Below, piece after piece: positions 25,186 to 33,416 of a DNA stretch of 33,739 nucleotides. The notes beneath the pieces were generated by a model that made no database searches, was not told where the DNA came from, and saw only the letters and a list, made by a program, of their open reading frames with translations. Origin of the DNA: Lewinellaceae bacterium (GTDB lineage: Bacteria; Bacteroidota; Bacteroidia; Chitinophagales; Saprospiraceae); assembly GCA_024644235.1 (NCBI GenBank), contig JAHELJ010000039.1, positions 1-33,739 on the forward strand. Reading direction: 5' to 3'. Every line of letters begins with the position of its first letter. The first letter of the stretch is position 1. The position numbers and the translations under genes were made by a program.

Positions 25186-25881
25186 TCAAGTAAATGTCTT
25201 TTCGCTATCAGAAGTGACTCCTTTCCTCTTAAATTCTTCAATGGTTCGATTCACATAATGAAAAGTCTTAACCCGATGCCATCCATCAGCTGATACAAGT
25301 ACTACAATGCCACCGATGAAAACCGCTGTACGTACGATCTCAACCGTGGAGCCATAATCCTCAAAAAATGGTCTTATAATCAGTAATTCAATGGCAATGA
25401 TTCCTGCTGATATCAAGAAAAAAGCAATACTTATGGTTTTGGAGATCAACAGAAAGCGAGGTTGTTTCCTTATTCGACAGCGCTTTAACAAGTAAGAGGC
25501 CACAGTATTGTTCGGATTCATTCGAATCAATTCCCAAAGCACTCGTTCGCAAACGTCCAACTCTGAAAGTTGATAATGAGCGGCCGCTTTCTTGAAGATC
25601 AACTTTTCGAAAATGTCTTCACCTTTGAAGGCTTTGATATTGTGAAAGATCACAGATTCAAGAAGTTCGTCATTCAAAGCAAGAAATTCATGGTAGCGCC
25701 CGACTTCAAACAGGGCAGTAGCATAAGAAATCTGAACCTCCAAGAGCTCAAAATGATCTAACTGAAGGAAAGAAACCTCGTGGTTCTCGTAGAATGCAAT
25801 TATATCCCGATAGGCAGTTTCCCCGATCTCCTTAAACATCGAGTATAGATCCGTTTGATATATTTCCGGAGCCCGGCTCAT
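25186..25881 (-). CDS. Hypothetical membrane protein with TPR-like helices
   Basis: I do not recognise a named family. The 231-residue protein has an N-terminal helical half (about 1-135) that looks like degenerate tetratricopeptide repeats (LEVQISYATALFEVGRYHEFLALND, KAAAHYQLSELDVCERVLWELIRMNPNN). Two membrane segments follow (about 150-170, ISIAFFLISAGIIAIELLII, and 185-200, TAVFIGGIVVLVSA), then a short charged tail. The topology suggests both the TPR half and the tail face the cytoplasm. It follows NAD kinase with a 54 nt gap in the same direction. Its last codons overlap the probable promoter of the cysteine operon. Confidence 0.75.
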   Translation of the reverse strand: MSRAPEIYQTDLYSMFKEIGETAYRDIIAFYENHEVSFLQLDHFELLEVQISYATALFEVGRYHEFLALNDELLESVIFHNIKAFKGEDIFEKLIFKKAAAHYQLSELDVCERVLWELIRMNPNNTVASYLLKRCRIRKQPRFLLISKTISIAFFLISAGIIAIELLIIRPFFEDYGSTVEIVRTAVFIGGIVVLVSADGWHRVKTFHYVNRTIEEFKRKGVTSDSEKTFT

Positions 25882-25935
25882 TTGTCACCTTTAGACCAAT
25901 TTATCATTTCTAATAAAGAAACGCTAGTATTGGGA

Positions 25936-26823
25936 CTAATTATACTTTCTCATATCATATCCCCACATCAACTTGTTGCGCATCGTTTTTGAAAAGGACA
26001 TTTCGTCCAATTGAACCAATTGTATTTCAAAATCACATTTTCGGACCTTTAGCTTTGTATCGCTGTTTATTACCTCAAATCGCGAATCCAAGGTACACAG
26101 AAAACTGTCTGATCTGCCCTCTACAGTAAGGTCTATCTCGCTGTCATCTGAGATAACAATAGGCCTCACGTTTAAGTTGTGTGGAGCAACCGGGGTAATT
26201 ATGAAATTATTTGATGTAGGAAAGATGATAGGACCACCGCAGCTCAAGGAGTAGCCGGTAGATCCGGTAGGAGTTGCCACGATCAAACCGTCTGCCCAGT
26301 AGGTATTAAGAAATTCTCCATTCACATAGACATGTACAATGATCATAGAAGAGTCATCACGTTTTAAAACCGTGATCTCATTCAGGGCAAAAGGAATCTC
26401 ACCAAACAAAGGTCTATTAGCCTCCAAGCTTAATAAGCTACGACGTTCCCGTTTGTACCGACTTTCCTTGAGGTAACCGATTGCCTTGTCAATATATTTT
26501 TGTTCGATACTGGATAGAAATCCTAATCTGCCCAGATTGATTCCCATAATCGGAATGTCGGAATCACGAACAAGCGTGGCTGCGCTGAGAATCGTTCCGT
26601 CTCCGCCTAGAGAAAACAAGAAATCTATTTCCTTACCCTTGAGATCTTGGTAAGATCGAATGGTTTGCACCTCCTGCGAAACCTGAATGTGAGGCGTCAG
26701 TGTCTTCCAGTAGGGTTCAAACACGGAAATGCAAGCAGACTCGGAGGTTAATGTGTCAAAAAGAGATTGGATAGCCGAAACCTGACTGTCGTTTACCGTT
26801 TTCCCATAGATCAGTACATGCAT
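25936..26823 (-). CDS. nadK: NAD kinase
   Basis: NAD kinase phosphorylates NAD+ to NADP+. The 295-residue protein shows the family motifs LGGDGTIL, GINLGRLGFLSS, LNEITVLKRDDSSMI, DGLIVATPTGSTGYSLSCGGPI and ITPVAPHNLNVRPIVI. Its ATG at 26823 shares a base with the stop of the Omp85 gene upstream (TGATG); a TTG one codon earlier is unlikely to be the start. In many Bacteroidota nadK sits near a CBS-domain gene and an Omp85-type gene, and this window repeats that arrangement. Confidence 0.96.
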   Translation of the reverse strand: MHVLIYGKTVNDSQVSAIQSLFDTLTSESACISVFEPYWKTLTPHIQVSQEVQTIRSYQDLKGKEIDFLFSLGGDGTILSAATLVRDSDIPIMGINLGRLGFLSSIEQKYIDKAIGYLKESRYKRERRSLLSLEANRPLFGEIPFALNEITVLKRDDSSMIIVHVYVNGEFLNTYWADGLIVATPTGSTGYSLSCGGPIIFPTSNNFIITPVAPHNLNVRPIVISDDSEIDLTVEGRSDSFLCTLDSRFEVINSDTKLKVRKCDFEIQLVQLDEMSFSKTMRNKLMWGYDMRKYN

Positions 26824-28238
26824 CAAATGTCGGACCTGATATGTAAAAATAGACCTTTTTCCTTCAAGTGATTCATACTGTATTCCACCTGAAAGACAAA
26901 TTTGTGATAGAGAATAATATCAAGCCCAATACCACCGCCCATCAGCCAACGGTCGTTAAATGGATTGTCCTCGTTAAAGCCACTTCGACCTGCTATTCCT
27001 ATATCTGTATTTACTGAGAACCACAACATGACAGGCAAGTTGCGGTAACTTTCTAAAGGCATCTTTTTCTTCAGGTCAAAATTCCGGTTTAAGATGTTGA
27101 ACCGGAGTGAATTGCGAGCATAGGCAAAATCAGAACCATCGACAACATAGTATTCGTACCCCCTGAGAAAATCCTCTCCATAGCCCAGAGCGTCTAGTCC
27201 TGTGTACAATATTCCTTGGTTTAACCATTCATGTTTTCCTTTCAGTCGAACTTCAAAATTGATCTTCGGCCGGATGGGAAAGTAATGGGCATAGGCCAAA
27301 ATCGTGTAAAAGCGATCGACATCATTAAAAATCCCAACTCCTTCCTTATGTGCCCACGCCTGTAGGTAATTGCCATTCAATGGATAAAACCGGCTGTCTC
27401 TTCTTTCCCTGGCAAATGAATAGGTGACTTCGAAAAACTGCTGCTTGTTGCCCGACAAAAAGTAATGAGGATTTAAATCAGCCGCAGATTCATGGATCCT
27501 TGTCTTTTCATATTTGATCAGGACATCATGATAACTCTCAACTTTCGGACGGTAATGGAAAGTAAGGATCGATTTGAAACTCTTAAAAAGAAGATTGTTA
27601 TCGTCGGAATAGAACTGTTGCTTATTGAATCGAGTTTCATAAGCAAATTCCCGTTTATGATCGATAAAAACCCGGGCTGAAAGCCCCAGAGTTTTGGCGG
27701 CATTGATGTAGGGGCGTTCATATTGCAGCAGAATCTTTCGCTTATATCCACCTTGTAATATGAGCTTCAATTTGTCACGATTTCCGGTGAAATTGACATA
27801 GGTAAATCGGACTCCATAATTTAGCCGCTCCAGCGAATGATTGTGTTCAACCCACCAGACATTAAAATTTCGATCGGCCAATGAAAGTATAGGAAGAGGA
27901 TAGATGTACCATGACTCTACGACCTTTATGGATATGGCAATTGATTGTTCGTTTTCATTCCAGTCTTCAATATTGATCTCAACCTCATTAAACAATCCAG
28001 TGTTGATCAACAGATTTTCATTTTGATCAATCCGGCTAGTGAGATCATGGATCATAATGGTATCGCCACTTGCCAGGTCAATCTCTCGAAGAATCAGTGC
28101 GCTTTTAGTCTTCTTGTTTCCTTGTACTGTGATATGCTTGATCCACACCTCATCCGCCTCAATACCCCTGGCTTCTGCTGCCAGCAGAGTCGTCAAGAGC
28201 ATAAGCCATAGAGAGGTCTTAATAAAGTACATAGGCAA
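26823..28238 (-). CDS. Small Omp85-family outer-membrane protein (BamA/TamA-like), one POTRA
   Basis: A 471-residue outer-membrane protein with a signal peptide (TSLWLMLLTTLLAAEARG), one recognisable POTRA domain (about 30-110: VWIKHITVQGNKKTKSALILREIDLASGD...NTGLFNEVEINIED) and a C-terminal 16-strand-type beta-barrel region. The barrel carries the conserved loop-6 motif in FLRGYEYYVVDGS. BamA of Bacteroidota normally has five or more POTRA domains and is over 800 residues, so this is not the main BamA; it is a short paralogue of unknown cargo. It is translationally coupled to nadK. Confidence 0.85.
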   Translation of the reverse strand: MPMYFIKTSLWLMLLTTLLAAEARGIEADEVWIKHITVQGNKKTKSALILREIDLASGDTIMIHDLTSRIDQNENLLINTGLFNEVEINIEDWNENEQSIAISIKVVESWYIYPLPILSLADRNFNVWWVEHNHSLERLNYGVRFTYVNFTGNRDKLKLILQGGYKRKILLQYERPYINAAKTLGLSARVFIDHKREFAYETRFNKQQFYSDDNNLLFKSFKSILTFHYRPKVESYHDVLIKYEKTRIHESAADLNPHYFLSGNKQQFFEVTYSFARERRDSRFYPLNGNYLQAWAHKEGVGIFNDVDRFYTILAYAHYFPIRPKINFEVRLKGKHEWLNQGILYTGLDALGYGEDFLRGYEYYVVDGSDFAYARNSLRFNILNRNFDLKKKMPLESYRNLPVMLWFSVNTDIGIAGRSGFNEDNPFNDRWLMGGGIGLDIILYHKFVFQVEYSMNHLKEKGLFLHIRSDI

Positions 28239-28271
28239 ATCAGTACACAGAAAGGCTAATCAGCCTTATTG

Positions 28272-28931
28272 CTATACGTTCAGATAATTCATTAACGAAG
28301 CGATTCTATCCTGATATATCTCCGACTGCTCAGCTTCGGCATACATTCCTTTGATTTGGTATCCGTATCGCTCAAATGAAGCTAAGAGCCGGTGTACATC
28401 CTGTTGATTCACTTTGATGTGAACCTGAATCTGATTGCTTTCGGGCTCATCGGTTATAAACGAATTTAGAATCGCCATATTTTCTGACTCCACAATACGG
28501 GCGATCTCCGAAAGCATGTAATCTGGTTTGCTCATCGCAAGGACAACTATACTACCAGATTCAGCAAAGGAGAAACTTTTTGAGAAGAACTCCAACAGAC
28601 TATGTTGACTGATCATGCCGAGGTAGTTGTCTTCATAATCAATAACCGGAATGGCGGTCAAGCCCAATCGAGCTACCTGTGCCAACACCTCAAAAATATG
28701 ATCACCCTGCCTCGCATACGGATTGTTTAGTGAAAGCTGATAGGAACCAATCGCTTCCTCCACATCATGTTCTAATACATCATCTTCAGAAACAAGGCCC
28801 AACAGTTGTCTATTGTTGACTATCGGAAGATGTAGCACATTGTTATCCCGCATCATGTCTAAAGCTTCCTGACCGGTATGAGACGTCTTGAGGGGTATGA
28901 TCTCGTGTGATATAAGAGCGGAGGCTATCAT
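28272..28931 (-). CDS. Tandem CBS-domain protein with C-terminal ACT-like region
   Basis: A 219-residue cytoplasmic protein. Two CBS domains form the first 130 residues (IIPLKTSHTGQEALDMMRDNNVLHLPIVNNRQLLGLVSEDDVL, then QGDHIFEVLAQVARLGLTAIPVIDYEDNYLGMISQHSLLEFF); CBS pairs bind adenine nucleotides. The rest (SGSIVVLAMSKPDYMLSEIARIVESENMAIL...QIQVHIKVNQQDVHRLLASFERYGYQI) looks like an ACT fold, which often senses small ligands. It starts 8 nt after the TM2 gene and is followed by the Omp85 gene after 33 nt. The ligand is not known; proximity to NAD kinase makes a nucleotide plausible, but that is inference. Confidence 0.85.
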   Translation of the reverse strand: MIASALISHEIIPLKTSHTGQEALDMMRDNNVLHLPIVNNRQLLGLVSEDDVLEHDVEEAIGSYQLSLNNPYARQGDHIFEVLAQVARLGLTAIPVIDYEDNYLGMISQHSLLEFFSKSFSFAESGSIVVLAMSKPDYMLSEIARIVESENMAILNSFITDEPESNQIQVHIKVNQQDVHRLLASFERYGYQIKGMYAEAEQSEIYQDRIASLMNYLNV

Positions 28932-28939
28932 ATAGATTC

Positions 28940-29737
28940 TTACTTCATCAATTTTTTCTTCTGAGTGAAAAATTCCTCTTCGGTTATTAGTCCTTTGTCT
29001 TTAAGCTCGTTAAGCTTCTTGAGTTGTTCCAGCAGCAAATCGTTATCGAGCATATTTTCCTTAGGTGCGTCCAATTTCATTCGCAGTGTATATCCGTTTG
29101 CTTTGAAATCCTCCCATTGGGGTTGGATCCTCATGTACGCCAAGGCATCATGAGTGTCAATCTTATCAAAATCATTAAATCCAAGTTCTACTGCTTGACT
29201 AATATGTTCAAACGCCTTATCTGGCTTTTCAATCTGCGAATACGCACAAGCAATATTAAAGTGAATTGCCACATCCTGCGGGCTAATCTTCAAAGCTTGT
29301 TGAAAGTCTTCTATAGCCAATTCAAATTCAAAGTCTTTGAATTTCTTAATTCCTGCTTGTTTAAAGGGATTATTCTTAACGACCGATTTTCGTCTACTGG
29401 GCCGGGCCGGACGTTCACGTACGGTGCGACGGCGAGTGGCGGCACCTCTTGGGGATCGCGAGTCGTAGGATCGCTGTCTTCTCGACCGCCTTTCAAAATC
29501 TGGTTCCCTGCGAGGATCTACATACTGTGTCCGGTTGCGATTGTATTTGGCATCGAAGGTCTCTTGCTCCATGGTCAGGAAAATGATGCCATCCAGGATG
29601 CCTAGGATAACGGACAGTGCTGTCATGGAAAGAATACAATAAAAAATGCCCAGACCAATTTGACCCAAATAGAATCGGTGTATACCAAACACACCTCCGA
29701 CAAATGCTAAAAGCGCCGCTACGTTTTTATTCTTCAT
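28940..29737 (-). CDS. TM2-TPR-SHOCT membrane protein
   Basis: A 265-residue protein with three parts. A TM2 domain comes first (about 1-56: KNVAALLAFVGGVFGIHRFYLGQIGLGIFYC, then a second membrane helix). An Arg-rich, probably disordered linker follows (about 70-120, with RRSRRQRSYDSRSPRGAATRRR-type stretches), then TPR helices (about 130-195: AIEDFQQALKISPQDVAIHFNIACAYSQIEKPDKAFEHI). It ends with a SHOCT domain (about 232-265: LLEQLKKLNELKDKGLITEEEFFTQKKKLM). No enzyme activity is evident; such architectures suggest a scaffold at the inner membrane. The Arg-rich linker could bind nucleic acid or acidic lipids, which is a guess. Confidence 0.85.
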   Translation of the reverse strand: MKNKNVAALLAFVGGVFGIHRFYLGQIGLGIFYCILSMTALSVILGILDGIIFLTMEQETFDAKYNRNRTQYVDPRREPDFERRSRRQRSYDSRSPRGAATRRRTVRERPARPSRRKSVVKNNPFKQAGIKKFKDFEFELAIEDFQQALKISPQDVAIHFNIACAYSQIEKPDKAFEHISQAVELGFNDFDKIDTHDALAYMRIQPQWEDFKANGYTLRMKLDAPKENMLDNDLLLEQLKKLNELKDKGLITEEEFFTQKKKLMK

Positions 29738-29756
29738 CTCTATCCTTCCAACGAAA

Positions 29757-31016
29757 TTAAGAGTCTTTAGGTTTTATTTTACAGGTTAAGACTGCGATGT
29801 CATCCGGAAACTCTTGCTTCCCTTTAAATTCTTCCATTGCTTTCAGGAGGTGTTCATTAAAAACGCGGGCATTTTGCTTTCGATGCTTCACCGAAAACTC
29901 CCTTATCATTTGATCATCAAAGTAATTTCCGTCATTGTTGCGCAAGTCAGTAAGGCCGTCTGTGTATAATACAAAGAGGGTCTCCTTCTTGTCCAACGGA
30001 ATTTCTCCGACTTCGATGTCGTCCAGATTTTCTACTGCACCAAGGATTGTGCACCCTTTAGTTAAAGGCATAGATTCTCGTCCACGTACCATTAAGGGAG
30101 GATTATGCCCAGCATTGACATATCTGATTAGCTGACGTTCTGGATCATGCTGAAGAATAAAAAAAGTAACAATGCGCTCACTCTTGGTGATCGAAACCAA
30201 AGTATGGTTGAGATACCTGACAAGGTCGTCAAGACGATGATGGAACATCATAGCCGAGCGCAACGTAGCTTGAAAATTTGCCATTAAAAGAGCAGCAGGA
30301 ATTCCTTTTCCGCTGACGTCAGCGAGACATATGATGAAGCCTCCGCCATCGAGTTTGAAGTAATCAAAATAGTCACCACCGATATTAGAATGTGGCCGGT
30401 AGATTGCAGATATTTCCACATTTTCCTCATCTGGAAGGATGGTAGGGATCAACATCTGCTGCACCTGCTGGGCCAGCTCCATCTCTTTGCGATAGGTCTC
30501 TTGTTGGAGCTGCTGATTAAATAGACGCTTATTTTCAATGGCAACAGCAACTACATTGGTGATCGTAATGATGAACTTAATACGGTCATATTCATCTTCA
30601 GTTTGCTGAAAACGGCCAATCAGGATATAGGCAATAGGATCATCTTTGTGCAACACCGGGATGATCATTTCAAAAAGCTTGAGTTCGGGAGGACTTAATT
30701 CACCAACACGGGAAAAGTCAGTATATCGGGCAGTGAGCAGACCGCTCAAATTGGGGTGTTGCTCTGGTGCAAAATCAATTGCTTTCCGACATATCCACTT
30801 GCCTTGTTCCTTAAAATACATGGCAAGACGTTTAACACCCAACTCCGATTGAAGGAAATGGCTATACATTTCAAACAGCTGAGTTGATGACATGTTAGCA
30901 TTGATGGCTTGTGTAATACGCATAAGAAAGTTGAGCTGGACCTGCTTGTTTTCCAGTTCGTTTTCCAGCTTCTCTATTTGCGGATACACGTATTTTGATA
31001 GGGTATGTTCTTCCAT
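29757..31016 (-). CDS. GAF-like sensor with PP2C-type (SpoIIE/RsbU) serine phosphatase domain
   Basis: A cytoplasmic regulator of 419 residues. A coiled-coil segment (about 10-30, KLENELENKQVQL) leads into a GAF-like sensor domain (about 35-185) and then a SpoIIE/RsbU phosphatase domain (about 195-415) with the metal motifs NIGGDYFDYF, LADVSGKGIPAALLMA, NAGHNPPLMV and VLYTDGLTDLRN. Such enzymes usually dephosphorylate an anti-sigma-factor antagonist; no such partner is adjacent. I choose ATG 31016. A TTG at 31088 would add 24 residues, but it overlaps the start of the divergent glycosyltransferase gene and leaves no promoter space. Confidence 0.9.
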   Translation of the reverse strand: MEEHTLSKYVYPQIEKLENELENKQVQLNFLMRITQAINANMSSTQLFEMYSHFLQSELGVKRLAMYFKEQGKWICRKAIDFAPEQHPNLSGLLTARYTDFSRVGELSPPELKLFEMIIPVLHKDDPIAYILIGRFQQTEDEYDRIKFIITITNVVAVAIENKRLFNQQLQQETYRKEMELAQQVQQMLIPTILPDEENVEISAIYRPHSNIGGDYFDYFKLDGGGFIICLADVSGKGIPAALLMANFQATLRSAMMFHHRLDDLVRYLNHTLVSITKSERIVTFFILQHDPERQLIRYVNAGHNPPLMVRGRESMPLTKGCTILGAVENLDDIEVGEIPLDKKETLFVLYTDGLTDLRNNDGNYFDDQMIREFSVKHRKQNARVFNEHLLKAMEEFKGKQEFPDDIAVLTCKIKPKDS

Positions 31017-31087
31017 CAATATAGAGCCTTTACCTTCATTTGAAATAAATTTAGTCAAATACTTTCCCAAGCCACTAGATTGAAGCA

Positions 31088-32218
31088 ATGAATGTACTAA
31101 TCGTCGAACCTTACCTGACCAAGAGCCATGAGTACTGGATGAATGGCTTGAAAGAACATCTGCCCTATCCGGTGGTATGCTTAGACCTCCCAGCTCGATT
31201 TTGGAAGTGGAGAATGCACGGTGCGGCGATTACTCTTGCCAATCGATTGAGGGAAAAAAATTGGATACCCGATTGCATGATCCTCTCTGACATGATGGAT
31301 GTGGCCCTTTTTCTCGCCCTCACCAGAGACATAGCTAAGAACTGCAGCAGTCTCCTGTACTTTCATGAAAGCCAGTTAACCTATCCCATTTCAGATTACG
31401 ACTTGGATAGTCAACGTCAATTCGATAATCACTATCCATTTATCAATTATACCAGTGCCCTTTCGGTTGATCAGGTCATTTTCAACTCAAGATTTCATCA
31501 TCAGGTTTTTTTTGAAAAATTGGAACCTTTCTTGAGAGATTTCCCAGACTACAACAAGGATTTGCCTGTTAAAAATATTAGACAAAAGAGTCGTGTGGTG
31601 TACCCTGGAATCGATGTAAGTTCCTTGGATCGAGCTCATTGTTCAGAAAAGAACTCTCCACCCATTATTCTATGGAATCATCGATGGGAATACGACAAAA
31701 ATCCAGAAGTGTTCTTTGAGATGTTATCGAGATTAAAACAACAAGGACTGAAATTCAGACTATGTATTCTCGGGCAGTCATTTTCATCCAGTCCGGCTGT
31801 GTTCAACGAGGCTAAGGAGAAATTTTCAGATGAAATTATCCAGTTTGGATATGAGGAGGACGACCAATTATATTACCGGTGGCTTTGGCGATCAGATATT
31901 GTAGTTTCTACCGCTGAACAGGAATTCTTTGGAATTAGTATCCTGGAAGCCATGTATTGCCGTTGCTTTCCACTACTCCCAAACCGCCTGGTATACCCTG
32001 AGCATATTCCTTCCGGCCTGAGCAAATTATGCTTGTATGAAAATGCGGAGGATTTCTTCAATAAAGCAATCTGGACGATGAAGCACCTTGAAGATATGAG
32101 GAGTCATCTGGACAACATACAGCAAAGAACATCTCAATATGACATTGCAAATTGTGCTGCCATGATGAGTGATTTGATTGAAGAATTAGCAAGTAAGAAA
32201 GAAAAGGGCACTACGTGA
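31088..32218 (+). CDS. tRNA-queuosine mannosyltransferase-like glycosyltransferase (DUF3524/GT4)
   Basis: A 376-residue GT-B glycosyltransferase that resembles animal QTMAN (GTDC1), which mannosylates queuosine at position 34 of tRNA-Asp. From memory of the human protein, matching blocks are LPARFWKWRMHGAA near residue 35 (human LPAKKWHWRARTSA), LLYFHESQLTYP (LYFHENQLIYP), WNHRWEYDKNPEVFF (WPHRWEHDKDPESFF) and STAEQEFFGISILEAMYCRCFPLLPNRLVYPE near the C-terminus. The last block includes the Glu-rich donor-sugar site of GT4 enzymes. There is no signal peptide. It is divergent from the phosphatase gene. Its exact sugar and tRNA are unproven. Confidence 0.88.
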   Translation: MNVLIVEPYLTKSHEYWMNGLKEHLPYPVVCLDLPARFWKWRMHGAAITLANRLREKNWIPDCMILSDMMDVALFLALTRDIAKNCSSLLYFHESQLTYPISDYDLDSQRQFDNHYPFINYTSALSVDQVIFNSRFHHQVFFEKLEPFLRDFPDYNKDLPVKNIRQKSRVVYPGIDVSSLDRAHCSEKNSPPIILWNHRWEYDKNPEVFFEMLSRLKQQGLKFRLCILGQSFSSSPAVFNEAKEKFSDEIIQFGYEEDDQLYYRWLWRSDIVVSTAEQEFFGISILEAMYCRCFPLLPNRLVYPEHIPSGLSKLCLYENAEDFFNKAIWTMKHLEDMRSHLDNIQQRTSQYDIANCAAMMSDLIEELASKKEKGTT

Positions 32219-32235
32219 GTGAACGTAGTGCCCTT
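32204..32235. terminator. Bidirectional terminator overlapping the glycosyltransferase 3' end
   Basis: AAGGGCACTACGT (32204-32216) and ACGTAGTGCCCTT (32223-32235) form a perfect 13 bp stem with a 6-nt loop. The last four codons and stop of the glycosyltransferase gene lie inside it. T-richness after the stem is better on the minus strand (TTTTCTTTC), so it mainly ends the fasciclin transcript, but it can act both ways. Confidence 0.8.
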
Positions 32236-32259
32236 CATTCCATAAAACGGTTTTACCCG

Positions 32260-33303
32260 TTAATTCAATAAATCTATAACTTCTTGTGGCAGTAGCACAC
32301 CATCTATTTGATGAATCACTCCATTTGATGCCCGGATATCTAAGAGAGGTCCTAAACCTTTGGAATCTGAAGTCTTATCGATTAGACTCAAATTTGTCAG
32401 ATCGACTTCTATCTCCTCTCCCTGAAGGGTCGTTGCTCTCAAACCATCTTCCAGATCATTTGAGAAAATACAACCGTCGACAACATGATATGCCAATACA
32501 GTACTGAGGCCACTTATTCCAACGGCTGAAACCAACTCTTCCAAACTACCAACTCCAAGAACACCCAGCAATTCGATAAACGCATCATTGTCGGGAGCGA
32601 ATACCGTGTAAGTAGCATCTTCGTCAGTAAGAATTGATGCTATAGAAGGATCAGCTGCCAGGACAGCATCAACCAGAATGCTGAAATCAGGAGCACCTTG
32701 GGCAATCTCAACAATATTGTTTGCCGGAGGAATAATCACCTCATTGATAATGAAGAAATCATTAATTCCACCTACAAATTTTCCGAAGATTCTTGCATTA
32801 TTTATATAGTAGCGAGGAAAGAATCCGCGTTTCTTGGAAGTCACATGTGCCGGAGCACCATTGAGGGTTTCTACGCATCCTGGAACTGGATATCGCGTTC
32901 TCTCTCCAGCGACATGATATAGAAGAATAGCGGTCAACTCATCTCGCGAAAAAGTGGAACAAATATTTTTGGAATTTAAGCCCAACTTTCTGAAGGCTGC
33001 ATCAGTGGGTCCATAAATTGTCAGCCCACCTGCGGCAACAGCTTCATCTAAGCCAGTGCATTTCAAAGCCTTACTAAGTGTGCGATAACGTATACTTAAT
33101 TTGCCTCCACGCGTTCGAGCTGACTCACTGGAATTGCCTTCCTCAAACCATTCAATTTCTCCCAATTGTTCAGTGATGTCGAATTCAATCTCGGTCGCAT
33201 CCGCCACTTGGTCGGGTTGAATAGATTCCTTTTCGCAGCTGACTAAGAACAGAATTGAAAGAAAAGCCAGAAGGAAAACAGCATTAAGTTTCAAAATTTT
33301 CAT
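32260..33303 (-). CDS. Fasciclin (FAS1) domain lipoprotein, two domains
   Basis: A 347-residue lipoprotein with signal sequence FLLAFLSILFLVSC; the lipobox cysteine is Cys23, followed by Glu-Lys-Glu. Two FAS1 domains follow. The first (about 70-195: LSIRYRTLSKALKCTGLDEAVAAGGLTIYGPTDAAFRKLG...LTAILLYHVAGE) is shortened or degenerate, and the second (about 200-345: APDFSILVDAVLAADPSIASIL...YTVFAPDNDAFIELL...VLAYHVVDG...NGVIHQIDGVLLP) is complete. FAS1 domains mediate adhesion on cell surfaces. Proteins like this are common on Bacteroidota outer membranes. It is a single-gene unit ending at the terminator near 32204. Confidence 0.92.
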   Translation of the reverse strand: MKILKLNAVFLLAFLSILFLVSCEKESIQPDQVADATEIEFDITEQLGEIEWFEEGNSSESARTRGGKLSIRYRTLSKALKCTGLDEAVAAGGLTIYGPTDAAFRKLGLNSKNICSTFSRDELTAILLYHVAGERTRYPVPGCVETLNGAPAHVTSKKRGFFPRYYINNARIFGKFVGGINDFFIINEVIIPPANNIVEIAQGAPDFSILVDAVLAADPSIASILTDEDATYTVFAPDNDAFIELLGVLGVGSLEELVSAVGISGLSTVLAYHVVDGCIFSNDLEDGLRATTLQGEEIEVDLTNLSLIDKTSDSKGLGPLLDIRASNGVIHQIDGVLLPQEVIDLLN

Positions 33304-33355
33304 TTTCTAAGAGTTTAAGTTTGTATTAAATCAAAACACAGATACTCAAACTCAA

Positions 33356-33391
33356 TTTTGTTTAATAAGTTTTGAAAAAGTTTAAACAAAA
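33356..33391. terminator. AT-rich inverted repeat downstream of the DUF1501 gene
   Basis: TTTTGTTTAA (33356-33365) and TTAAACAAAA (33382-33391) are perfect inverted arms with a 16-nt spacer. It may act as a weak terminator for the DUF1501 gene or as an operator for the fasciclin gene; AT-richness makes a chance match possible. Confidence 0.35.
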
Positions 33392-33416
33392 TATAGCCGT
33401 AGGGATAATGTAGGGA

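Noticed and set aside
31017-31088. Longer phosphatase start from TTG 31088
   Set aside because: It would overlap the divergent glycosyltransferase start and leave no promoter; the extra 24 residues precede the first conserved segment.
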